Below, piece by piece: positions 33,795 through 47,165 of a DNA stretch of 64,000 nt (position 1 is its first letter; each line of letters opens with the position of its first letter). This DNA comes from Druceiella hillmani. Its lineage: Eukaryota; Arthropoda; Insecta; Lepidoptera; Hepialidae. Under the pieces are notes generated by a model, which saw nothing but the letters and a program-made list of their open reading frames with translations, was not told the origin of the DNA and did no database searches. A program made the translations under genes and the position numbers. The stretch covers positions 10,412,001 through 10,476,000 of the forward strand of contig JAYKKI010000023.1 in NCBI GenBank assembly GCA_039881145.1, read 5' to 3'.

Positions 33795-34955
33795 TTAAAC
33801 ATTTTGTCTGAGATTTTGAAGAATCCAATTTAACGAAACCCCCAACTCCAAAAGCCTCTTTTCCCCTTAGCCATACGAGTTCCAACTTATATATAAATTA
33901 CGCAATATTTTAAACAGAGTTTTTAGTTTTGGGTCAAATCAATAGGGTTTTGAAGAGAAGCCTTAGTCCTAGCCTAACTGGCTGTAGTTGAGCGTGCAAC
34001 ATAGGGCCTAAATATTAGGCCAGAGCAAGGGCTCTAGCTTTTTACGACCGATTACGGGCTGGCTGTGTGAGGCAAAATTTTTTCCATATCGGGTAGAAGT
34101 AATATCACCTTAAGGACAAATCCTGGGACCTAAGGACATCCCAATAATAAATATGATCAATACTTATAGTATTGCTAATATATATTTTTTCAACATGCGA
34201 AAGTAAATTGAAAATAGCGTATGTAAAACTATAGTAATTAGTCTACAAGAGCTGATGTGATGCGCTATTATCGCTGATTATATGATTATTTTATTGATTG
34301 GTGAATTATATCACAGCACCCATATGTGGGTAGAAGTTAAGTAATGAGTTAAAAATGTACTAGAGTAAATAACATAATATAAGATAAAATATTGTTGTAT
34401 AATTTAACCTAAGAAACAAATTTAAGTTACGAACACTTCTTTTCAAAGTCGACGACCTTGCGAGTTCGGATACGTATTAATATGATAACATTACGTAATT
34501 CGAACAAGTAGACGTAAAAATACTTCGAGCTTTTTACTCAACTACACAATTGCAGAAAAAAAACCTTGATAAACTTTTATTAAACTTTACTTTCAGTTTC
34601 AATCGCACATAATAACTCAGTAGCCACTTTCTCAAGCTAATTCCGAGTCGCACAGAACAGTAACCAATCTTTGTCAAAACTTTCGACTGCGAACAGATTT
34701 TCTAATTTCGTCCGCATAATATATCAGACGTACATAATTTATGTACAGCAACCTAAACCGGTGTAAATTGATTCCAAGTGTTCCTATCATAAAATGAATA
34801 ATAAACCGGCGAACGATTGCAAAGCCACTCGTGTAATCAACACCTAGGTACAATGGATAACTTTCACATGGGCGTATCGAGTGTCTGTACCCTCGGGTTT
34901 AATGTTAGCAGTCGACTAATAATGTGCGCGGCACACGTCGCCATAACGCAGAACT
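33795..34955. other. AT-rich DNA, no gene seen
   Basis: No coding frame over 60 codons and no clear repeat. A short GC-richer patch lies at 34795-34960. Confidence 0.4.
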
Positions 34956-34995
34956 GACCTCAACTAGTAAAATATGTCTAGAGTATTACGTACTC
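34956..34995 (-). repeat. 40-bp exact inverted match to 33595-33634
   Basis: GACCTCAACTAGTAAAATAT to GTATTACGTACTC is identical, reverse-complemented, to the foreign segment in foldback copy 3. As the other copy interrupts an element, this one is the likely source. Confidence 0.95.
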
Positions 34996-36439
34996 GCCTA
35001 AATTAACTCGTTCTCAATTGATCAAACTTTGTAATTGATCATTCAAAACAGTCACACAGTCACACAGACATTTTATCAGACGTGTATATGTACTTAAAAG
35101 CAATTCCCAATCACAACATAATAATCAAGATTAAAGAACGGGTTTTGAGACACACGTAGAGGCTACTAATGATCTCAGTACTGACAAGTAGCTGGAAATT
35201 GTAAAGACATGCTATTTATTAGTGAAACAATAAAAGTCTAATAATAAATCATTATCGAGGCGAAGCAGACATTAGCAATGGCACTATGATATTATATTAT
35301 CTTAGACAGATTAACAGACTAGTACACACTGTCACAACACATTGTGACAGTATGAAATGAACATTATTTTAACGTAAATTACTACAATATTAATAGTACC
35401 TTACTTGGAGTGGGAATCATTATTCTGATTGGTCTTAGGTATTGGGTTAAGTTTTCATTTATATACTCTTAATTATATTGATCATAAACTTTCGTATGAA
35501 TAAAATAAGAGCTGGTTTCTTTCTTTATAAAAGTTAATCTCAGCAGTTATTTACTCGATTGGAAAATTTATTTCACTTGCACCGTCGAAAAGTGTATTCC
35601 TTCCATCGAAAAGCTAATTATTCTATTGGCCAAACTTTTAATATTCATTAAGATGCATTTTCTATTACTCTGTTTGATTATAGCTTAGCGTCAGGATACT
35701 CAGTTATTTGGGAATTATTGGGTCATATTGGAATTAAATTTGGGTCCATTATTTCCAAATAATTTTCTAAAGAATTAAAATAAAGAAACCTTTAAAATAC
35801 TATCAATGAAATCATGTCTTAAACCGACATTTTAGATTTAAACTAATGAAAGAAGTGCTCACTTCTGCGAAATATTAATTACAGCAGTTTGTTGATGAAT
35901 CCCGACAGCTTAATACGTGTAAGCCTTTTAAAATATGCCCCGGAAATTTTGTGAAGATTGATATTTACAACTACACAGCTGCCAACGGAGAGTACAAGAG
36001 AAGAGAATTACCTCTGTAACTTCTCTTTCTCAACTCTCAAACAGAACTTAATAAAAGACTTTCACTTACACATCAACATTCATCTTTTCATAAATCGTAA
36101 AAGCGACAGATGAGCTTTCAATCCTATGACGATCAAATAAATTCATACTTATTTTAATTACAACACGGATTTACGTAAATGATAAATAACTTTTCGAAAA
36201 TTGTAAATGGATTTTCATTTTAATGTTTTAAATTGTTTATATCATGGTTCATTTTATTCAATTATGTTTTATTCGCAAACTTGTTTTTATATATTTTCGA
36301 AACAACGTTACTAAATTAAGTAAGTACATTATCTAGTTTAAAATATTGTTTGAGACAACGAACATAATAATTGCTTCGATGCTTACTTTACTTACCTCCG
36401 AATAAATTCAGTATAAACCTAACGTGAAATATACAATTA
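34996..36439. other. AT-rich DNA with one small hairpin
   Basis: ACTGTCACAA, loop CACA, TTGTGACAGT (35328-35351) is a perfect 10-bp stem. No gene or larger repeat is seen. Confidence 0.45.
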
Positions 36440-37734
36440 CGTTACAACGACGCATTCATTAAAGGGCAGAGGCTACGAGGAAAAGTGGAAAGACGGCGTT
36501 CGCTTTGAAAAACCTTTCCGACATTTTCACCCTTATTTATTCCCGTAGGATTAAGTTGCTTCAGTTGAGGATAATTTGTTATAATGGGGCGGCCGGCGAA
36601 ATGCGAGTTTGGAAATCAAATACTTTATTGTGTTGATGCCACGTGTTTAATGATCAACGTTCACAAGTTTATAATGGGTAAAAGAACATGATTGCCATTA
36701 ATTCTGACTAATAGTTATTATTAATTTTATAACAATAATGACGGTCGAAATAAACGAATTTTCATTCATAATATAATTACACCGTATGTCGGGGAATAAC
36801 ATGTATGAGGTAGTTTCCAGCTCGTCTTTTTCACTCATTTAATATCTTTAACATCTCCTTGTAGATTAGTCAATTAGGATTCAAAACCATAAAAATAAAA
36901 ATAACTTAAAAAATATTCCCAACAACTTAACTACACCTGTTTATTAATTTGGGAAGTTGCAAAGATTTTTTTTTATAACGTTTTAAGGAGTTTTAAGCGT
37001 TTTAAAAGGATTCAGAACTTTACGCGTTTTCTTGGATATTTTTCAAACGTAACGCGTAAAAAGTCCTTTCCAAAAATTAATAAAGGGAATATTTTGAAAA
37101 AAATAGTGTTATTAGAAATAAAATTCACAGATAAAAAATCACGATGTTTCTTAAAATACATGTTTAGGAATAAGCCATGATAAACAAAGTTAATTATGCG
37201 GTTCGCAAAATAAGATCCAACACATAGTACATAAGTTATTCATTCAAAGAGAAGAAAAACTTGCTGCGCGAGGCATTTTGTATTTGTTAGTTATTTTCTG
37301 TTTATGGGTTTACGGGTCTAAATGCAAATCTTCCACTATGAAATACCTTTCATTTTTTTTGGGTACACTTAAAGTTGCAGTTTATGAGTTTATGATATCG
37401 AATGTTATTTTGTGTTTTAAACCGAACCGGGAACCGTTTAATACTTCAACATATTCATACATCCACCAAACTTATTGCTCCATAAGCAATTTCTGCCAGT
37501 CAACCAAAACACTAGAAGTTGAGAATTCAATGTTGTGAAGGGCTGCAATAGACCGCCAGTTAGACATTATAATATTAGCTATTCATTGCAATATAACAAT
37601 TAATAATATAACAATGTACTATTGAATAAACTAATAAGAACTAAATTAGCAAATAATTTAGATATCAATATGGTAGGGAAAGGAAAAGGTATAGGAGTAG
37701 GAGAGTAAGGTAAAGGTATAGGAGAGGAAATGGT
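36440..37734. other. Mostly AT-rich DNA, small GC-richer patch at its start
   Basis: 36460-36610 has raised G+C (GGGGCGGCCGGCGAAATGCG). The 86-codon frame at 37278-37538 has no recognisable feature. A purine-rich GGAAAAGGTATAGGAGTAGG tract is at about 37675-37730. Confidence 0.4.
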
Positions 37735-38100
37735 ACATGAGATGAAGGAATAGCATAGTGACAGGTATCGGAATATCTTTTTTAGGTGAAAAATAAATCG
37801 ACGATGCGTTTCGATCTTTAGGATCAAATTCATTCCAGAGTTTGGCAGCATGTATAGTGAAGGAGTACTCGTATAATGCAGCGTTATGTTTAGGATTAAA
37901 GAGAACAAGGGGGCATTCACATCGACAAGGCCATGAGACAAGACTTAGAATATGTAAATTGCGCTTGTTACGAACGTCTGTCCAATTAAGACATGACCTA
38001 AACTAAGAAATACAGTTATATTTTCTCAGGCCACATATAAGCGAATACATAACGTTTGAAGGCGCTCTAATTTATTTAAGCGATTTTCAATGACGCCAGG
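37735..38100 (-). pseudogene. Decayed LINE reverse-transcriptase C-terminus (Jockey/CR1-type)
   Basis: On the minus strand, starting at 38100, the frame reads VIENRLNKLERLQTLCIRLY, then a stop. After a short shift it reads TDVRNKRNLHILSLVSWPCR and later EYSFTIHAAKLWNEFDPKDR, NASSIYF. This matches the usual order at the end of non-LTR retrotransposon ORF2: an I..RLE.LQ...R basic helix, an LH.L block, then a 'Y..SF...A..LWN.LP...R....S...F' close. An in-frame stop and a frame change show it is dead. The catalytic reverse-transcriptase core is absent, consistent with a 5'-truncated insertion. The overlapping frame at 37600-37941 is in another register. Confidence 0.72.
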
Positions 38101-40379
38101 TTTAGCACATATACCCACACGCATACTTTACTTTTAATTTTAAACGAACAGTCGTTAAAAGTTTCATTAGAATTCGTTTGATAATTTTGCGTGATAAGAT
38201 AGCAACAGAATAACGATCCAATTTTCAACAATTTAAATAAAGTTCCAAACATTATCCTGTCGATAATAATTTAATACGCGAATCTTTACGGATATAATGC
38301 CTTAAAAAGACTAGCGGTTTTAGAAATTATAGAAAAATTCATGGGGCGCGAAATATATTAAAAAGTTAGAGATTTTCTTTAGAAGCCGATATAACGTTCT
38401 CCATTCCACAAAATACCAGAAATATATTTGCATGTCTAAGCGCACCTGAATTTGATCAATACTCCCGCGAAAATTTAGTAAACTAAAAAAACTGTGTATG
38501 TGTAATATCACAAGAAGTGGTCTAGTTCAAACCTAAAGATTAGTTAAATTTTTTTATAAAAATTTAATTATTAGAATTGAGTACGGAAAAGTGTTTGAAC
38601 CGTGGCAAAGATTTTTGTTTCAATTATTTCTTTTTATTTAACGATACCCTAAAAGAAACTTGCTACATTTTTTTACATACATACAAATACACTTTGATAC
38701 TCGAGGAAATAATTGAACAGATGAAGATAATTTTGTTCTACCTTTGATACGAGTTTTAAAGTACTGTTTAATATAGACGAATTATATTGAAATTTATCAT
38801 TAAAATTTGCCTTCAGACTTCTTCATAGAGTTAGGCGCCATTTCGATATTTCTTATTAAACATAAATTCATTCTATAACTCACTATTTATAAACATAAAT
38901 CTAATTTATCTCATAAAATGTCTTATAAATCGTAGTCCATCTATAATGAATAAACATTTTACGTTCGCCAGTTATTTAAAGGTAGCTTGTCTCAATTTGC
39001 AACTTACTAATAAAGCTTTTACGTAAAATATCATCTAAAGAAAGTAAGTACCTCTTTACTCACGTGAGATACTTAAAAGCATTGCGTGGGCGTTAAAGCA
39101 TTATATAGAGAAACATTCGTCGACGAGTTGAAGAGTTTTGTAAACGTTGAGAAGTATTTCGTTGGAACTTGAACATATGTACGAGTTTCAAACAAATTTA
39201 CAGACTTTTCAGCTTTACCTCCCAACTGTCACCATTATATTCGATGAAAATATACCACGGTTTTGTTTTATTTCTATTATATAAGTCGATATTACGGTCC
39301 ATGCAAAAATATCGAATAAGACTTACCCAGATGTAAGGAGTAGATTTTGATCAATAGTTCGTGACAGCTAAAGTTATCTTTATTGGTTACTGTAGTCACC
39401 ATGTAGTTAGCAAATCTATGGTTATTAGCATAAGGGCTGGTATAATTTGGTTTCGTATTAAAGAACCTAACTGAAGAAAATTCGTTATAGTGATTGTAGT
39501 TTAATGTCTAATACCTTAAACGAAATTTACTATTGAAATTACAATCAAATCTACGTAATTCTTATTACGTAAATTAGTGGCAGGAATTGTAGTTTAACGT
39601 TAGATATATTAAACATTTACCAGTAAAATTTGAAATTAAATCTAATCTATTTTACCTATAACTTTAGGCCATTATTAAACTGGCTAATAACCGCAATGAT
39701 AGATCGCTATAATTCTCATCCTAACACACATCTATCACATCACTTGTACAAATTTATTAATATGCGCTTTCCTAATTTCATATCTCTTTACCTTACCATC
39801 TTCTGAACATTCCTCAATTTAATCTACCCCTATTTGCCGCGTTTTCTTTCTTCTATATATACACTTTCTCAATTCTGCCCTGTCCATACATTATAGAATT
39901 ATCAACAATACTTTTTTATAATCAGAGTCACTTTTTTAAATTTCAATAATATGGAAATAATCTTCTGATCTCCTTGAGGTTAAAACTTATCACTATACTT
40001 ATCAAATATATCCACAATTGTGTGAATCAATATAAAACCCAATTGATTTTAACTTTTCAGAGTTATATTACAACAACGTTCCTGTGCACAGACATATCGT
40101 AATAGAATTTCATAACAATAGCGTTTTAAAAAAGTAACGCGATGCTATAATATGCAACTATCACGTAACATCATTATGACTTCTTAAGTTCTACTTTTCC
40201 AATTAGAAAAAAATAACCCACTTAAAACATATAATTAATCAAATTCCTACATTTGTAAAAATGTATTATTATTTATACTGCTGTCGTCTTTACATTTTCA
40301 ATTAATATTTGTTAAATATATAATAATATAAAAAATATTAACACGTTTAAGCAACGAACGCTTCTTCAACCAAACTAAC
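38101..40379. other. AT-rich DNA, no gene seen
   Basis: A long featureless stretch without frames over 63 codons. Local phrases near 39480-39630 (GTAGTTTAATGTCTAATACC; GTAGTTTAACGTTAGATAT) form an old ~105-bp duplication. Confidence 0.45.
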
Positions 40380-40745
40380 TCAATAAAGTACCACAAACAA
40401 ACCCGTGCGCCTCGAACGACCCATTCAATTAACTAAAACTTAGCGTTTGCGCCCCGCCTCATTTCGCATTCGGCCGCCGTACGAAAAAAACCGAAACTAT
40501 CGATCGGACCCGAGTGAAGCCATCCCGTGATACGGTACACGACATGAATAAATAAATGATAGCGCAATTTACTGCACGCGACAGAGGCGCTGACGCGTCC
40601 TCCGCGCCGACGGCGGTTAGCCGACCCCGATCGTACATCCATAACGACTTCATGCAATATTGCACCTTGCGCAAGTCGATCCGGTAACTTGCATCAGCTC
40701 TCGCGTGGCTACTGTTTGACACTGAAGAAACTATTTGCTCGAGTG
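40380..40745. other. GC-rich island
   Basis: CpG-dense DNA (CGCGTCCTCCGCGCCGACGG) with AATAAATAAATGATAGCGC in the middle. Minus-strand frames of 74 and 87 codons overlap in different registers, with no domain. A regulatory island is favoured. Confidence 0.35.
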
Positions 40746-40867
40746 ATTCTTAACATTTAATAACTTGTTATTTTGCCATCTTCGCATTATCTTTATGCGA
40801 TTAATTGACCGTATAACGTTTAAGAAATAACGCGTAACATAGCAAAATATTAGTAGAAAAAAAGCTG

Positions 40868-41395
40868 TCAAGCACGAGTGAAACTCGCGCTACGAGAGTT
40901 CCATACACATTTAGGCATTTATGAACAGTTAATGGTACATAATATTCCTATGAAACTATTTAAAAAGTTTTATTTTTTTAGAACGAAAGTACATTGCCTA
41001 CTATACCTTTCGCATACTATTTTCTTTATGTGATATAACAACAAATTAACGATTTTCGATTTTTTTCTTTACTTATGCTGTGAGACCTTGCTTCTTGTCA
41101 AATTTCATGATTCTAGGTCAACGGGAAATATCTTATAGATTTTGAGTTATTTGCGGGTGTTAAAAAATGCCCGTATTGTTAGGGTTTTTTTATTGCGCTG
41201 GCATAGCTAAGCTTGGTTTTTCCCACAGTTTCAAGGGATCGTAGACCTAAGTATTTGATATAAATTTCAACTTGATACCTCCTCCACGCGTTCCTGAGAA
41301 AAAGGGTCTTGACAGACATACAGACAGACTGACGAACAACGAAGTGATCCTGTAAGGGTTCATATTTTCTTTTTGAGGAACGTAACTCTAAAAAA
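40868..41395 (+). repeat. ~500-bp dispersed repeat, copy C
   Basis: The longest and best-matched partner of copy B: GAAACTCGCGCTACGAG, CTTGTCAAATTTCATGATTC, GGTCAACGGGAAATATCTTA, CAACTTGATACCTCCTCCAC, GCGTTCCTGAGAAAAAGGGT, GACATACAGACAGACTGACG, GAAGTGATCCTGTAAGGGTT, ending CTCTAAAAAATG. A (TA)n microsatellite follows about 60 bp later. Confidence 0.87.
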
Positions 41396-41450
41396 TGCAG
41401 AAAATTAGTTGATTTATTAAAAAAAACATAAACAAAAGCAGCCTCTAAAA

Positions 41451-41453
<3 letters not shown>

Positions 41454-41503
<50 letters not shown>
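41454..41503. repeat. (TA)n microsatellite
   Basis: About 25 uninterrupted TA repeats. Confidence 0.98.
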
Positions 41504-41505
<2 letters not shown>

Positions 41506-41750
41506 AAAATGAACAAACTGTTGCTCGAGGTAATGGACGTGAAGTATAAAAAAAAGATATAGGAACTCAAAGAAAGCACGTACATAAAAGAGATAGTTGT
41601 ATAAAAGGTAATTATTTTTGAAGACGATTTTAGAGCGCTAATGACATGTCTTTTTAATATTGGCTGCGTGCGTGACATGAGCGCCGGCAGCGTCAGCAGC
41701 TTTATAGGCGCTTCAATTTTAATTAGTACGTTTCAAATTGACTGCTCCGG

Positions 41751-43377
41751 TAAATTTTCACGAGAATAATATAAAAATAACGGAAAATATCTAAATAATG
41801 ATTTAACGATTCAACAAACATTTAAACGGAAATGTTAATAAACAGAAATGTTAAAAACATTTAAACGGAAATGTTAATAAACAGAAATGTTAAATTTTCA
41901 CGAGAATAATATAAAAATAACGGAAAATATCTAAATAATGATTTAACGATTCAACAAACATTTAAACGGAAATGTTAATAAACAGAAATGTTAAAAACAT
42001 TTAAACGGAAATGTTAATAAACAGAAATGTTAAATTTTCACGAGAATAATATAAAAATAACGGAAAATATCTAAATAATGATTTAACGATTCAACAAACA
42101 TTTAAACGGAAATGTTAATAAACAGAAATGTTAAAAACATTTAAACGGAAATGTTAATAAACAGAAATGTTAAATTTTCACGAGAATAATATAAAAATAA
42201 CGGAAAATATCTAAATAATGATTTAACGATTCAACAAACATTTAAACGGAAATGTTAATAAACAGAAATGTTAAATTTTCACGAGAATAATATAAAAATA
42301 ACGGAAAATATCTAAATAATGATTTAACGATTCAACAAACATTTAAACGGAAATGTTAATAAACAGAAATGTTAAATTTTCACGAGAATAATATAAAAAT
42401 AACGGAAAATATCTAAATAATGATTTAACGATTCAACAAACATTTAAACGGAAATGTTAATAAACAGAAATGTTAAAAACATTTAAACGGAAATGTTAAT
42501 AAACAGAAATGTTAAATTTTCACAAGAATAATATAAAAATAACGGAAAATATCTAAATAATGATTTAACGATTCAACAAACATTTAAACGGAAATGTTAA
42601 TAAACAGAAATGTTAAATTTTCACGAGAATAATATAAAAATAACGGAAAATATCTAAATAATGATTTAACGATTCAACAAACATTTAAACGGAAATGTTA
42701 ATAAACAGAAATGTTAAAAACATTTAAACGGAAATGTTAATAAACAGAAATGTTAAATTTTCACGAGAATAATATAAAAATAACGGAAAATATCTAAATA
42801 ATGATTTAACGATTCAACAAACATTTAAACGGAAATGTTAATAAACAGAAATGTTAAATTTTCACGAGAATAATATAAAAATAACGGAAAATATCTAAAT
42901 AATGATTTAATGATTCAACAAACATTTAAACGGAAATGTTAATAAACAGAAATGTTAAAAACATTTAAACGGAAATGTTAATAAACAGAAATGTTAAATT
43001 TTCACGAGAATAATATAAAAATAACGGAAAATATCTAAATAATGATTTAACGATTCAACAAACATTTAAACGGAAATGTTAATAAACAGAAATGTTAAAA
43101 ACATTTAAACGGAAATGTTAATAAACAGAAATGTTAAATTTTCACGAGAATAATATAAAAATAACGGAAAATATCTAAATAATGATTTAACGATTCAACA
43201 AACATTTAAACGGAAATGTTAATAAACAGAAATGTTAAAAACATTTAAACGGAAATGTTAATAAACAGAAATGTTAAATTTTCACGAGAATAATATAAAA
43301 ATAACGGAAAATATCTAAATAATGATTTAACGATTCAACAAACATTTAAACGGAAATGTTAATAAACAGAAATGTTA
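41751..43377 (+). repeat. Two-length tandem array (101-bp and 140-bp units), 13 units
   Basis: TAAATTTTCACGAGAATAAT marks unit starts at 41751, 41891, 42031, 42171, 42272, 42373, 42513, 42614, 42754, 42855, 42995, 43135 and 43275. Units are 140 bp (L) or 101 bp (S); L contains one extra 39-bp block (AACATTTAAACGGAAATGTT plus AATAAACAGAAATGTTAAA). The order is L L L S S L S L S L L L S. Units are almost identical: I see only CACAAG for CACGAG in the seventh and TTAATGATT for TTAACGATT in the tenth. The array is therefore young or actively homogenised. Confidence 0.97.
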
Positions 43378-43469
43378 AAAATTTACTAAGTATTAAAAAG
43401 GTAAATAATCATGACGTTTAAATATTTAGCTTCGGATTTATACATTTTTTAAGTTTTATTTTCAAGGAT

Positions 43470-43730
43470 CCTCCAAAAAAAGTCCAAAAAAACAAGAAAT
43501 TTAAAGTAAATAATTACTTTAAATTTCTTGTTTCTTTTGGGCTGATAAATAGTGAAATTTTCATTGTTACTAAAATGCCTTTGTTCCCAATTATTAATTT
43601 ATAATTAAAAAAAACAAGAACTAAAGATATAACAAAAAAATTTAAGTTTGGTAGAATAGAATATTTTTGTTAATATTAAGTGTCACAAAAGGCATTTTTT
43701 AAACTTTTTTTGGAAGATTTTATTAAACCC
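43470..43730. repeat. Foldback-like region with a perfect 20-bp-arm hairpin
   Basis: AAACAAGAAATTTAAAGTAA (43490-43509) and TTACTTTAAATTTCTTGTTT (43514-43533) are perfect inverted copies around ATAA. Wider inverted matches also occur: CTCCAAAAAAAGT near 43471 with ACTTTTTTTGGAAG near 43704, and AAATGCCTTTGT near 43574 with ACAAAAGGCATTT near 43685. This suggests an old inverted-repeat element whose boundaries I cannot fix. Confidence 0.6.
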
Positions 43731-45764
43731 TTATTTAACTTTTTTTTCTTATTATCACTATTCATATTGATATATATGTTTTTAAATATGTAGCATCTAA
43801 TTATAAATTTAAAGTGAAAATAGTGAAAAAAATTTGCAATATAAAAATAGAGGAATTATTGTGAGTAATTTTTTCATCCAATAAATTTTTCGTAATAAAA
43901 TAATCGCAAACAAGCCTATTTTTTTTAATTACGTCGTTTTTTATGTATATTTCATTCACATGAGTGAAATTCGCATTTTTACTAAATTGCACTGGTTCTA
44001 AAAGTAAACATGACAATAAACGTAAGTAAATTATATTATTCTATGACAATATTTAAAAGGCGCCTTTAAATATTTCCATTTCTGCCACAGCGAACGCTGC
44101 GGTCGACTTCGTAACCCCCACTCTGTAGTTCACACCCGGCCAATAACATCAATGTATTCATCACGTACGATTATATCGATCCACCGCTCTTCTCCGCCGG
44201 GACTAATACTTAACAGTTTACAAAAATTGTTGAACTGAAATTAATTGAGAGACATTCAACCTTCTTTCGACTAAGAATAAAAACAAATTTGCTTAGAGCC
44301 TTTTTACATACTAATTGGAATTGTCGTCATCAAAGTGATAAAAATAGTATAAGAAAGATTTTATCGACATCTAAATAAAACGCTTTATATTACATTACTT
44401 CGGAAAAATGGCAGCTGCCTTTACTAAAGTAATGGTTGAAATAATACAAATAATAATTAGAAAGAAAACTAAAATATACTTAGTTTACAGACTATTTTTA
44501 ACATAAAAAAGCGAGAGTATAAATATAAAAATTTATGAACTTCAAAACGCTGGTAATGTTTTAAGAAATAATCCGACATTTTATCATGACCTCAATTCAA
44601 AATTGGGTAATGTCTGTACTTTATGGTCATGTGAATAAGCGTCAATAAAAAAATTAAGATATTATCAAATAATTTTGCTGCTATGATTTTGACGTCTAAG
44701 AGTTTCGTTTAAGTAAGAACGCCATATTCAAGTTCAGCATAGCGTGAAATGGCATAAATATTCATGAAATTTTGAGTTATGGCGACGGGTATGCGAGAAA
44801 CAGAAGCTTTTTATAGATAATATATGTATATGTACATAGCAAACTTTGTAATGTAATTGTAATTCGGATAAAATACATTTTTCATCTCGCGTTATAACGT
44901 TTCTAATATAGAAATTGCATTTATTTACATAATTTCATCTGAGCTTTAGACGACAAAACACTCCTATATTTGATGATATAATAATAAAACTACATTGTTC
45001 CACAAGTAAATTCGTTTATCACATTTAAATTTAATCTTTTTAAACGTCAACGAAATTTAAAACGTCAACGTCTAAAGTAAAAGGTATTTACTAAACGATT
45101 ACGTAAATATTCCTAAACACATACATACAAAAATGCACCTAAGCTAATGCCAAGAATAGCACCGCTTCACACCTCTCTCTAACCAATGTTAAGTGTGTTT
45201 ACGTCATTCAGCCCGAATGTGTGTTTGGAAACGTGCATGAAAGCGCACAAAGAATAATACTGCACGAACGGCGCTAACAACCTGGCCGTAAATCCATGTT
45301 TAACTTTTATTACTTCCCAGCTTTTGCTTCGACGCGATGACACGTCATAATATATGCCTTTAGGCATTTTATCTTCGACTATTAGTTATACAATAGTCGG
45401 GAGATTCTTATTTTCCGTCTTAAAATATTGATAAAATTTTAAATTGTAAATAAGTAGACTAAAATTTAAAAGAAATAACCAAAAATATCCTCTTAAAAAG
45501 TTAAAAGCTATATTATAATTTTTTTTTATTCCAAAGTCATTGAATAAATATTATTCAAAATATTATGAGATTTCTTTTGTTTTCGTTCGTATTCGTTTCT
45601 AATTTGCTGCTAACAATCGCATCGAGTACCAAAATCAAGAATGACATCCCTAAGACATTTTTATCAATAGCCACCACCATCACTTTGGCTATCCAAGACC
45701 GTATTTATAATCTATATATTTCCTAGGTGTTATTTAGTTGTTAACGATAACAGCAAGATTGGTC
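43731..45764. other. AT-rich DNA, no gene seen
   Basis: A short GC-richer patch at 44085-44215 (CCGCTCTTCTCCGCCGGGAC) interrupts otherwise AT-rich DNA. Small minus-strand frames (43801-44016, 45179-45367) show no motif. Confidence 0.4.
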
Positions 45765-46012
45765 GTGCAGTGTGTTATGTCAGTTTCATATATGGGTCCA
45801 AAACCATGATCCAGATAGTGATGTCTGTGAAGAAGCTTCAGGTTGCACTCAGGCTATCGAAACAGCCATACGTAGATGATATATTGACAGATAACAATCG
45901 TCATTGAAGAGATGAATAGATGGTATTCATCAGTGTTCAGAGCGTGGTTGGATGTTACGAATTTGGAACAACACTGGAAGAAACTGGAGAACTAACATAC
46001 AATCATGGTGGC
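45765..46012 (+). pseudogene. Decayed LINE 3'-terminal coding remnant
   Basis: At DNA level it follows the end of a non-LTR retrotransposon ORF. ATATGGGTCCAAAACC stands for a 'YGS.TW' turn. AAGCTTCAGGTTGCACTCAG, GCTATCGAAACAGCCAT stand for 'KLQVAQRAMERAM'. TTGACAGATAACAATCGTCA, TTGAAGAGATGAATAGA stand for 'L.DRIRNEEIRR'. GGTTGGATGTTACGA..CACTGGAAGAAACTGG sits where 'GW...A.D...W..L.E' is expected. Frames shift repeatedly, so it is a fossil. I recall this motif order from lepidopteran RTE/Proto-like copies, and the family assignment is tentative. Confidence 0.6.
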
Positions 46013-46199
46013 CTTAGTTTTTAAAATGAGAAATAATTTCTCGTACGCATCCATAGACATGGCTATAAGGCTTATATGCACTCTTCTGTGATATTGTTAA
46101 TTACAAAGGTTACTCTAGACGATTTTTGCATCAGATGTTTAATTCGACTGTTACCTCTGTATTTCTAACGCCGTCTATTTATAATTACGAAACCAGATC

Positions 46200-46530
46200 C
46201 ACAAGTACGCAAATGTGCGTCAAATTCAAGCCCTTCATCTAACCCGCCCACCCCACGCCCAATTTCACATCTCCCTAAACACTTCAATAACGACGCCCAC
46301 CTTCACAACAAAATGTCACATCGGCAATATTCATCGATGCGATACGGCAACAATATTAAACGCAACCAACGGAGCGAGAGGAGTCGGCCATTATCGTGTA
46401 TGAATAATTAATTACGGGCGGCCGCTATCCAGCCGCCGACCGCACGCGGCCCTTTTATATTCAATTTGTCATTTTTCCTCCCATTCGTTCATCAGTCGGC
46501 CTTGCGTAGGGCTGCCGGCGCGCAAATCGT
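46200..46530. promoter_or_regulatory. GC-rich island with TAATTAATTA core
   Basis: ATGAATAATTAATTACGGGC leads into GGCCGCTATCCAGCCGCCGA and GCACGCGGCCC. Homeodomain cores embedded in CpG-rich DNA, with no exon-like frame beyond a featureless 62-codon run, suggest a cis-regulatory element. Confidence 0.4.
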
Positions 46531-47112
46531 GACAGTATTGTTACAATCATCTCAATGTTACTGTCTACATGAAGAAACAAGTAATGTAGTTTGTCTCGCG
46601 TCACTACTGCTAGTCTCTGATGTGTAAATACGTCATAAGTTCAGCTCCGGGTACACAGCACGTTCTCGTACTTGTACTCCCCTGGTTGAGACGATGCATT
46701 CTTTTTTTTCTATATAAGCCGTGTATATTTTTTCTATATAAAGTGTGCATTTTTTCTTTATAAGACTTGGGAGTGCAAGTGGTACATTTTTGGATTTGGG
46801 CCTAAATTGAAATGCATCATCCGAACTAGCGAATAGGAATAATTTCTCGAATAATGCGTATTTTTATCCAACTGAACTTTAGAAAGTCAGAAACAACAAA
46901 CACTTATATTTATTATACACTTCCACGTAATTTTTCACAAAAGTTGTAATGGGCATAAAAAATTTTTCTTAATACTTCTATTAATACTCTAACCTTATCA
47001 AAATGATGCGTATCGAATAATAACATCAGGTGAATTTCTCGGAAAGAATTTACTATAAATTTCCTTATATAGAACTTTTGAATGTCTATGTTTAAGATAC
47101 CAAACATAAAGA

Positions 47113-47114
<2 letters not shown>

Positions 47115-47162
<48 letters not shown>
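47115..47162. repeat. (TA)n microsatellite
   Basis: About 24 uninterrupted TA repeats. Confidence 0.98.

Positions 47163-47165
<3 letters not shown>

Noticed and set aside
37600..37941. 113-codon minus-strand frame as a gene
   Set aside because: It is in a different register from the retrotransposon-like frame over the same DNA. The LINE reading explains the region better.
41751..43377. Repeat-spacer array
   Set aside because: The apparent spacers are identical between units, so this is a two-length tandem repeat.
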